The notes below the pieces were generated by a model. The model was not told where the DNA came from, did not search any database, and worked only from the letters and a program-made list of their open reading frames with translations. DNA of 64,000 nucleotides from Arabidopsis thaliana. Its lineage: Eukaryota > Streptophyta > Magnoliopsida > Brassicales > Brassicaceae. Location of the stretch: the NCBI RefSeq assembly GCF_000001735.4, contig NC_003070.9:4030001-4094000 (forward strand), given 5' to 3'. This document shows positions 13,144 through 28,580 of this stretch, one piece after another (the stretch's first letter is position 1; each line of letters starts with the position of its first letter). Made by a program: the position numbers and the translations under genes.

Positions 13144-14369
13144 CTTTTTTTAACTCTTAGCTTAAATCTATTTATCAAATAAATGAATCTCCTTTGGGAA
13201 TCAAACGCTTCTTCTTCACCTGCAAAATCAATTCGAACCCTTTGAAATCAAAAACTTCACCTACAAAAATATTCATTCAAAAAGCGTGTGATATATGTAC
13301 AGATTATGGAAATTTATATTTCTTAGATATAAAAAATTCTACATTTTACCGAAAAGGAAATTGGTAAAGAGGAATTGGTAAGATAAGATTTTCAGAGTAT
13401 TCCAAAAAGAGTGAAGATATATCTCTACATTTTAATATCATACCTTAATACGTCTCTTGTTCCTCTCATTTTCATATTACTAGTAATCAATAAAAAGAAC
13501 AGAATTTATGCACTAGTATAGCAGTGACTAGAACCTTTAAGAAAAGATTTCAATTCAATTCAACTCCTAGATCAAAATCTCAAAGAGACCCAAAACCCAG
13601 AAAAAGAAGTGTTTTTTTGCAGTAACGTCTCTTTTTGACAAAGAAATACCATTTTCCTAGAATTTCTGTATAAGCAATCTAACTTATAGATTACTCAAAT
13701 ACATAGAAATTAAAATTGAAGAAGAAATTGAAGACAAAGCTAAAAACACCAAATTAGAGAAGTAAGAGATACCTTGGAATGACACTCTTATAGAGAAGCT
13801 TAAACAGTATTCACCAACTCTTCAGAAAACAGAGATCTTGGAGAGATCGGTCTTATTCTCTGTACATACATACACCCAGGAAACAAAAATAGAGAAGCTA
13901 TGTCGGTTTTTAGCTGTGGAAAACGCTGAAAAAACACGGAATAGGAATAAAGTGAGGACGAGGAAGATGAAGAACTTTTTTTTTTACTTTTTAATGTTTG
14001 ACAATGGAAAGATTTTTTTTTATTTTGTTCTTTAGCATTGGGTGAATAGAAAAAGGTTGAGGGTGACGTTGGTCTGCGTATAGTCTTTGTCTCTGTGGCT
14101 CCCTTTTTCTAGTTGAATCCTTGATTACTGATTAGTAAAGCGTTTACTTCACTTAAACACATGTCTTATGCTGTACTGTATTCAATCAGTGAATATGAGA
14201 ATTTGAAAGGAATGAGTCAAAGTGTAATGAAAATATAAGGATCTTATGAAGTAAGAAGATAATCCGTAGATTGTTAAGTAATTATTATAATTAATTTAGT
14301 GCATTGGTATTAGATTTGATCCTAAAATCAGCTAGCTGCCACGTGGGGCGGCAACAGTGGAAGTCGCGT
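13144..14369. other. OSCA1.3 5' leader with intron, and intergenic DNA
   Basis: On the - strand the sequence CCAAG/GTATCT at 13773/13772 is a good splice donor and TTTTGCAG/GTGAAG at 13220/13219 a good acceptor, so the OSCA1.3 leader is probably split by an intron of about 553 nt. Transcription likely starts near 13850-13900. From 14100 onward the DNA is the upstream region of the RUB-like copy and contains two CCACGTGG boxes, listed separately. Confidence 0.65.
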
Positions 14370-14382
14370 ATGTGCCACGTGG
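14339..14382. promoter_or_regulatory. Two perfect G-boxes in direct repeat
   Basis: CCACGTGG occurs at 14339-14346 and again at 14375-14382, each preceded by TG or GTG, with 28 bp between them. G-boxes bind bZIP and bHLH factors, and pairs of ACGT cores are typical of ABA- and light-responsive promoters. The second copy overlaps the predicted ATG region of the RUB-like duplicate, so the pair may be promoter DNA that was captured in the gene model. Function is inferred. Confidence 0.55.
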
Positions 14383-14669
14383 GTTATGCATTGATCGAGC
14401 TTCTGGAGAATGTCACGCGCAAGTTGGAGCGTGAATGCCACCACGTTAATACTTTAAATTCACATGGGAAGCGGGAGATTGCTGAACGACAGCGTTTCAA
14501 AGTCAAATCTCAATTTCTTAGTGAAAAAAAAATCGACATTGAGATTGATCCCATGGACAAGATTGAACAGATCAAAGAAGGAATCGAAGAGGAAATAGGC
14601 ATTCCTTCTGATGATTTAACCGCCGAACATTATAACCGACTACGTGGTAGTGTTATTCATCGTTTTTGA
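14370..14669 (+). pseudogene. Decayed tandem copy of RUB3 (ubiquitin-like), annotated elsewhere as a ubiquitin family gene
   Basis: An ORF of 99 codons from the ATG at 14370 ends in a ubiquitin-like stretch that aligns with RUB3: QFLSEKKIDIEIDPMD...IKEGIEEEIGIP...DDLTAEHYN and RGSVI. Compared with RUB3, 14 residues that follow GIP (RUB3 [14 protein letters not shown]) are replaced by a single Ser, which removes central strands of the beta-grasp fold. The frame also ends before the LRGG tail that is needed for conjugation. The first 45 or so residues have no counterpart in RUB3 and include the second G-box. I recognise the location as At1g11970. It could be transcribed, but it cannot act as a conjugatable RUB/NEDD8, so I call it a degenerate duplicate. 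Confidence 0.7.
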
Positions 14670-15618
14670 TAATCGATCGAGGTTTGGTTCTATTGTCTTG
14701 GTTTTCTATTTTTTTCTTTTATTCTTCTGTTGTATTTCTCAATGTTAATCACTGCTTTTGGTTCTATGAAAATTCTGACTTTTAGACCTAGTTTTAGAGG
14801 AGTTTTTGTTTTGTTTGTATGTTTTATGTTGAATTTATGTAGGATTTAATTGATAAGAAGCAAATTAGTCTGACAAATCCGAAAATTTTGGTATTCTCGT
14901 CAATTAATGTTACTAGGTGGGTTGTGATTCTACAAAAATATGAACCTTTTAGAACAATAAACCTGCAAATAACCTTATCTGGTAAATTAGAATGTCACAC
15001 CAAAATCTTGATATTCTCTTGAATCACATAATAAATAAATAAACAAATATTCATTACAGAAATGAGAAAACTCAACTCGATTAAAAAGGTTACAAAATAA
15101 GGATAAATCGAACCAAAACCGGACGGCAAAAAAGAAAGAAAACAAATTCATCAATTTTTTTTTGTTTTTCAAACACTCAACCATAATATTCAATTGTCAA
15201 TATAAAAAGGGATGAATTTGATATTTGAACTGTTTTTAAGTTTGGATAAGTTCTTAAAGGACTTTTGGGTGAATTTCAATTTTTATTTTATTTTTTATTA
15301 AAACTTCTAGAAGTATCAAGTAAACCATGAAATTTGATTGGGTTTTTTTTCAGTACAAAGAAAGATTATTAATGGATTACTTGATAAAAGGTATTTCAGT
15401 TTTTACCTTAATTTTGCTAAACGTTAATGAATTTTTTATTGATCTGATAAAATCTACTAAAATATGTTAAATAATGGATTTGTTTTGGAAATTCCAATGC
15501 CTAAAAAAAAGGAAATAACTCCAAATCCTTCAAGGCTTTTAACTATCCGAAGATATATATATTTTGATTTGAGAGACAAAAGACAAGGTTGAGAGCGAGA
15601 GAGAAAACTTGAGTAAGC
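14670..15618. other. Spacer inside the tandem duplication; RUB3 promoter
   Basis: 14680-15135 mirrors the DNA downstream of RUB3 (15860-16215), for example the shared GGTTCTATGAA and CCTAGTTTTAGAGGAGT stretches and CACCAAAATCTTGATAT. About 15200-15618 is the RUB3 promoter; it has no duplicated partner that I can see. Confidence 0.6.
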
Positions 15619-15855
15619 ATGGAGATCAAAGTGAAGACTCTGACGGAAAAACAAATAGACATTGAGATTGAGCTAACGGACACGATTGAGCGGATCAAAG
15701 AACGAATCGAAGAGAAAGAAGGCATTCCTCCTGTTCATCAAAGGATCGTCTACACTGGGAAACAACTTGCTGATGATTTAACCGCCAAACATTACAACCT
15801 AGAACGTGGTAGTGTTCTTCATCTTGTTCTTGCCCTTAGAGGTGGTTGTTGCTAA
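15619..15855 (+). CDS. RUB3: RUB/NEDD8-type ubiquitin-like modifier
   Basis: A single exon encodes 78 aa with a complete ubiquitin beta-grasp fold. It opens [11 protein letters not shown], has the alpha-helix segment [17 protein letters not shown], then [14 protein letters not shown], and ends LALRGG followed by CC. Gly75-Gly76 is the conjugation terminus exposed when a hydrolase removes the last two residues. Residues such as [10 protein letters not shown] and the Ala at position 72 place it with RUB/NEDD8 rather than ubiquitin. RUB proteins modify cullins and activate SCF and other cullin-RING ligases, including those of auxin signalling. RUB1 and RUB2 are made as ubiquitin fusions, whereas RUB3 stands alone, as here. 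I match it to At1g11980. A decayed copy lies 1.1 kb upstream. Confidence 0.95.
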
Positions 15856-16245
15856 TCTAGGTTTGGTTACAATAAGACTAGCTAGGTTTATGTCAATTGT
15901 TTTGGTTTTCTAATTTTTTTCTTTCTTTCTTTTCTTCTGTTTGATTTGCTTATGTTATATTGGTTGCTTTTGGTTCTATGAAGATTCTGAACTTTGACCT
16001 AGTTTTAGAGGAGTGTTTCTTTATTGTGTTTTAATTGAATTTTTGTAGGATTCAATTAATAAGAAACATATAAATCTCACATATCATGTGCACACCAAAA
16101 TCTTGATATACTCTTCAATCATATAATGAAAAAAAAACATATATCATTACAGAAAACTCAACTCTTAAGAGGTTACAAAATAGGATAAATTGAACCAAAA
16201 CCGGACCCCAAAAAGAAAACAAAAAAATGATCAAATATTATTGAT
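15856..16245. other. Overlapping 3' flanks of RUB3 (+) and the O-fucosyltransferase gene (-)
   Basis: The two genes converge with about 390 bp between their stop codons. The sequence is T-rich after RUB3 and A-rich (T-rich on the opposite strand) before the O-fucosyltransferase stop, as expected for two convergent 3' UTRs. Confidence 0.6.
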
Positions 16246-19060
16246 TCATGCATGACACATACATTCTTTACATCTTGGGTAACGGTAAACGCTGCGTCCA
16301 TTAGGTCTAGCGAATACATGTTTCGTCTGTCTAATCGCTTTTCTTACTCTTTTCTCAAACACGTTCCACTCAATCGTACTGTTCTTCAACAATATGTCCG
16401 AAAGTCTCCGTTTGTTCGGTCTTATCGTCGGCAATTTCCCTCCTCCGTAATAAATCCGATAACCCGATACAAGAGATGATAACTGACTCCCTGAATCCGT
16501 CATCGCAAAAGCGTCTGCTGCAGCACAAGCGATGAAATCTAATGCCGCTAGCTACACATAAACCAAAGGAAAAAAAGATTAATACAAAATTGGTTTTTAC
16601 TTAGGATTTGATGGTTTGTCTATGTTTAAGTTTTACCTGAGATGAAAAGTTTTTGAATGGTTGTAGTTCGGATTCTGTTAGTAACTTTTCTTTGGTGACT
16701 AGATTCGGGTATAAGCTAGTTAACACGGCTAAACGTTTTGATCCTCCATATATGTTTGCACCAGCTACGAAAACTCGGGTTTCGCGGTTGAAGCCAAGAG
16801 CCGCGAGCATAAGCACGGCTTCTTCGGGTGTTAGTGGACAAAGTCCTTCTGTCCTCAAAACATCCGCAGATCGGAATCTGAATAAAGAAAAGAAACAAAA
16901 ACAGAGCAAATTAGGTTTAGAATCGAAGACAAGGAAGCTTGAGTTTGAAGTAAAAGGAACAAACTTTTTTTTTCTGGTTAAAGTTGAAAGAGATGGAAAG
17001 TGTTTTTGGCGGTAAGAATCCAACTCTTTCTGTTCTGTTTCACCTCCTCCGAAGTAACATAGAGAATGAGCCACCATGTCGATTTCAAACCGTAAATGGA
17101 GAGCAAGGTACTTAGAAGAAGAAGAAGAAGCCGCCTCCTCCTGCACCGGAGAATCAGACTTATTGTCCAAGATTAAGGAAGCATATTTTGGACCGAGGAG
17201 ATGTAGATCAAGTGGTGCAACGTAAGATCCACTGCCCCGTAATCTCTTCACGAGCAATGCCGCAGTTTCTTGTATCCTCGGGACAAAGTTTAGCGCATGA
17301 AAGTTACATCTGCACCGAAGCCTCTACTTCCAAAAAGGTTTAGATAAAGAAGCTATAATCAGAGATATATAGAAGCGCGTAGAGTAAAAAAAATGTCTAC
17401 CTGTAACTCAAACGGTAATGGATCAAAGGCTAAGCGGTTTCCGAATCCGACAAAATGGATTACTCTGTTCTTGAGTAGTATAGGGAGAATGTGTGTCATA
17501 TAAAAGTCTGGTTTGGCTTCTTTCATCACTTCTATATCTGTCACCTTAAGAGGTAAAAGTGACAAAACATGAACAAAAAGAGAAGAAAGATGAGACTGTT
17601 CGCGTCAAGATTTGGGGAGAAATGTATAACTCACGACGCTACCGATTTCTTCAAGATTAAGAGATTGAAGCTCTTTTGGTAGCTCCTTTACTATCCGAAT
17701 ATCGGGCGACAAGTACTCCATAAAATGTTCCTCTTGGTAGATATCTCCAAACTGACTATATATGAAGTATTAATTAAAGTTCAATACATCGTTACAAATG
17801 TAAAAACCTCAAAAATGGCTAGAAAATGAGAGATAGAGGACGGAGAGCTTACAATAGTTACCTTGCATCTGTCCAAACGTCACTTAACATGAATTTGGGA
17901 ATGACGAGAGCCGCATTGAGCAATCGAGCTACAACAACAATGTTACATACCTATGACGAAATCCATTGGTTATAGACTTATAGTCACTAGAGAATTTGAA
18001 AGATAAATTTGAAGGACAAGGAGAAGAAAACTTACAGCAACTCTTTGCTGATTAATCCCTCCGTTTGCAGTTACCATAATATATCCATTTTTGCCATCTA
18101 AAAAATCAGGCAAGTTAAACTCCATAGGAAACAAGCTTTAACCTAATTTTATAAAGAGAGAGATTGAATGAGACCGTCAGGAGTCAAAGAACGTTGATCC
18201 GCACAAGGCTTCCACGCCGAAGCTTGTTCCTTCGGCTCCTGCCATAAGTCTTTGGTCTCAAGTTTGTTCTGCTCAAAATCAAAACCATTACAATAACGGT
18301 TATCACGCATTCCCTATTAAAAAGAACAAAACAATGTTACTGAGAATTAGGAAGGATAAGATTGGTTTGTGAAGAATATATTTACCTCTGCCAAAGCATC
18401 AGTAGCCAAACTCAACATTCTACCATATGTTCCATTATATTTCATCTTCTGTTTTTCAAACTTTTTACGCTCTTCATTCTGATTCACACAACAAAAAGTT
18501 TAGATCAAATGAAACTTTAAGCACAAAACACAACTCTTCATATAGTCAATTACCACCATATAATAATTCAGTTATGCAACACAATATTTTATTTCAACTA
18601 AGATATCATTTTTCTTATCTTCTCTGTTTTTATAAATAAAAAGCTTTTTTTGTTGTATGTGAAAATGAGTGTAGCGCAAGAAACGTCAGTAATCAAGGAA
18701 ACATGTCAATGAAGATTACGATCATTGGACCTGTGCAGAAACATGTTTTGGGTTCTCAGAGAGTCCTCTTCGAAGCCAGACCCGACCTTCGTGAAGGCGA
18801 GAGAGCATGAACCAATTAACGAGGCAAAAGAAACCCAAAATCGCCATAACGCCAATAGCTGTTTTAGCCGTTCTTTGATCGTTACAAGCTTGGATTCTCT
18901 TCCTCTTGCATCGCTTTATCGTTTGTTTTGGATTCGGGTCTCCAGCAAAGACGTAGAACCTGGTCGGACCGAGACGCGGCGAATGAGGCGGTGAACATCC
19001 GTAGACCCCAAGATCACGTGACTCGGGTCTCTCTTCGTCGTTAGGTCTTTCTTGTCCCAT
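16246..19060 (-). CDS. GDP-fucose O-fucosyltransferase-like protein (GT106/PF10250 family)
   Basis: Ten exons (19060-18731, 18478-18386, 18313-18175, 18097-18036, 17950-17862, 17755-17635, 17544-17401, 17323-16965, 16877-16637, 16551-16246) join in frame to a predicted 627 aa. A cytosolic N-tail is followed by one membrane anchor (about residues 66-88), then the luminal catalytic region. Signatures in order are GYIMVTANGGINQQR, the VARLLNAALVIPKF segment, DASQFGDIYQEEHF, HFVGFGNRLAFDPLP, RCRCNFHALNFVPRIQE, YLALHLRFEIDMVAHS, GLCPLTPEEAVLMLAALGF, RVFVAGANIYGG and FIACAAADAFAMTDSGSQ. Members with a known role act in Golgi glycosylation of wall polymers or proteins; the acceptor of this one is unknown to me. 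I match it to At1g11990. The intron 16964-16878 is 87 nt, a multiple of three, and has no in-frame stop, so its retention would add 29 residues. Confidence 0.9.
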
Positions 19061-19202
19061 GATCAACAAAAGTCTCCTTTTCTTGGTCTCTCTCTCCTCT
19101 CTGTCTCTGAATTGACAAAAAAGGGAGAGAGAGAGAGACTAAACTAAAGGATGAAAGAAATTTCCATAAATAAGAAAGCGAAAGCTTTGCCGAATTTAAC
19201 GA

Positions 19203-19233
<31 letters not shown>

Positions 19234-19529
19234 TTATTTGAATTTCAGTGTGTCTGTTATTCTCTTCGTTAGAAAACTTCGAACATCATTAACGTTTAAT
19301 GTTAGTCCTATAGTTTAGCTATTAACAGAAACAACCTTAGTGTTTTTTATTTCTTCTTATAAATATCTTTAATTTATCACAATTTAACATTCCACCAAGG
19401 CACCACTTGAAATATCATTTCACTTGCTAAGTTAGGATCTATAAACAGTTAACATACATGTAAAAGTTATGTGTTGTTTTGCTTTCAAGAAGCAAATAAT
19501 AGACCCGTTAACAAAGCAACCTACCGGTA

Positions 19530-19975
19530 TAATTTGATATGAAAATGACCTTGATGTATCTCTAGAACCTACCAGCATTAGGTTTTACTATTTTCTTTTA
19601 ATAGGGTTTACTGGTAAGCAAAAGGTGGTTTAACAGTTAACCTCACAAGTAACGATATGTTGATTTTAGTAGCTTAAGATTTTCCTAATAGAAACCAAAA
19701 GAACTTTGTATTAAATTTGAATTCTGACTTTAGAACTTTGTATTAAAATTAGAATCTGACCTTGATGTGTATATAGAGCCTACCAGGACTTTTAGTGTGT
19801 TGAAACAATAATTAGCCTTAAACTAAATTTGTACTTTAAAAACATCATAAAAATTCAAGTAACGCATATGTTGACAAAAAGTAGCTTACGATTTTCCTAA
19901 TAGACCCGCAAAGGACTTTTTTCTAGACAGACTCCGACTTTAGATCTTTGTAGTAAATTTAGACCATGTAGTATA
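19530..19975. repeat. Degenerate tandem repeat, about 210-bp unit, two copies
   Basis: GACCTTGATGTAT...TAGAACCTACCAG at 19548 recurs as GACCTTGATGTGT...TAGAGCCTACCAG at about 19758. AAGTAACGATATGTTGA...GATTTTCCTAATAG at about 19647 recurs at about 19857. Both pairs are offset by 210-211 bp, so this is one old tandem duplication and not chance similarity. Confidence 0.7.
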
Positions 19976-20049
19976 ATTATCTTATATGTTGAAGAAACAC
20001 GAGAGAAATAATATTATAATTATCTTATATGTTGAAGAAACACGAGAGG
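19972..20049. repeat. Near-perfect 43-bp tandem duplication
   Basis: TATAATTATCTTATATGTTG followed by AAGAAACACGAGAG is present at 19972 and again at 20015. The two copies are identical over about 34 bp, so the duplication is recent compared with the 210-bp repeat next to it. Confidence 0.8.
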
Positions 20050-20158
20050 AATCAACTTAATCGAAATGTTACGGACACGTAATATTCAAGATAAAACAAG
20101 ACTGATGCGAAATTCCAAGGAAGGCAGAAAAGCAAAGGAATGGTGGTTAGTCGAGAGA

Positions 20159-27670
<7,512 letters not shown>

Positions 27671-28483
27671 ATGGATGTGGGATCTTCTACGAAAGCTAAA
27701 AGTATATGATGATAAAAAGATGTGTGGTAATGTCAATAAAAGGATTGGGGTTGATGTTAGTAAAATCAATAACTAAGTGATGAATATTATGTGTTAAGCG
27801 TGGGAGTGAGTGACTATTTATGCAATAATTGTGTGGGTTCTAAGTTCTAACTACAATACAATCTTAAAGATACAATAATTAGAAGAAAAAAAATGACGTT
27901 ATTTATGTGATTAATATATTCAAGTTTAGACTATAAGTTTATAGCATATGAAGATTGTCACACAAAAGCCATTAGCTCTAGCCATTTACATTTCCATGAA
28001 TTAAACCTTTCCAATCAAATAGAATGTTATATAAGTTGGGCCGAATTACATTTCAGCCCAAAGGCCCAAAGGCCCAAAAGCAATTACATTGTTTTGGAGA
28101 ACTTAGGGCATCAGTCAATATCAAACTATAAATACCTCTCTGTCGCTCCGAAGCCTTTTTATCTCGATTTCTAGGGTTATTAAATGTCTTACTTTTATTA
28201 GTCTCGTCTCTTTGATTGGATCTAAGTTTCTGAATTGAAATGTTTTTGGATTTGATTTTGGAAAAAGGAAAACCTCGAGGTTCTAAAAAATGGGGCAAGA
28301 GAGAGTAACGGTGTCTCTGAGTCCTTGATGAACCGGCGAGGGAAATCAATCTGGCCGAGATATCGTTTCAGTCGTTCTTTGTTTTGGTTTACGATCTGAT
28401 TGTTGCTCGTCCACATCTTCGTTTTTTATTTATAAATTGATCTTCAAAACTTATGATTTTTGGCAAACTTAATTTGATCGGAA
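27671..28483. other. ACO3 3' flank and upstream region of the snoRNA unit
   Basis: 27671-27870 is the ACO3 3' UTR. 27900-28030 is AT-rich spacer. From 28037 a compact promoter begins (see separate entry). 28180-28480 would be the leader part of a primary snoRNA transcript; I do not see a convincing protein in it. Confidence 0.5.
28037..28178 (+). promoter_or_regulatory. Site II / TATA / telo-box promoter upstream of a snoRNA candidate
   Basis: Site II-type elements are seen as TGGGCC (28037), AGCCCA (28055), GGCCCA (28063) and GGCCCA (28071). A TATA element (TATAAATA-like) lies at 28127-28134, and a telo-box AGGGTT at 28173-28178 follows. In Arabidopsis, site II plus telo-box is the standard promoter layout of ribosomal protein and snoRNA genes. 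The order and spacing suit transcription on the + strand. Confidence 0.6.
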
Positions 28484-28580
28484 AATGCGAATGATGAATA
28501 TCAAATTTATTATTTCTTCACTTTGATCCGATTGGGTAATTATTTATCCTTGTGGACAATATTCAGATTACTGACGCATT
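28484..28580 (+). ncRNA. Candidate C/D-box small nucleolar RNA
   Basis: Box C is ATGATGA at 28491-28497 and box D is CTGA at 28571-28574. Just outside them, AATGCG (28484-28489) can pair perfectly with CGCATT (28575-28580), forming the terminal stem expected of a C/D snoRNA. The total of 97 nt is within the plant range. It sits about 350 bp downstream of a site II/TATA/telo-box promoter and not inside a protein gene intron, so it would be an independently transcribed snoRNA, which is common in plants. The guide would lie in the 10-20 nt before box D (GTGGACAATATTCAGATTA); I could not match this to a known rRNA or snRNA site. C' and D' boxes are not obvious. Alternative: chance match, made unlikely by stem plus promoter. 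Confidence 0.6.

Larger units (their letters stand above)
14530..16215. repeat. Direct tandem duplication of the RUB3 unit (two units of roughly 0.6 kb)
   Basis: Unit 1 (about 14530-15135) and unit 2 (about 15650-16215) match in the RUB coding part, its 3' UTR and the DNA that forms the 3' flank of the neighbouring O-fucosyltransferase gene. Shared anchors include GACATTGAGATTGA (14535 and 15658), CCAAAATCTTGATAT (15000 and 16095) and GAACCAAAACCGGAC (about 15111 and 16192). The offset drifts from 1123 to 1095 bp through indels. Unit 1 has lost coding integrity; unit 2 has not. Confidence 0.8.
19061..20158. other. Promoter of the O-fucosyltransferase-like gene; spacer with tandem repeats
   Basis: 19061-19300 is leader and promoter of the - strand gene; it holds a GA microsatellite at about 19209-19232, a type of element bound by BPC/GAGA factors. 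19500-20060 contains old tandem repeats described separately. No gene seen. Confidence 0.6.

Noticed and set aside
28326-28402. A second C/D-like snoRNA (TTGATGA ... CTGA)
   Set aside because: No terminal stem can form between the flanks and the first base of box C does not fit; kept only as part of the possible primary transcript.
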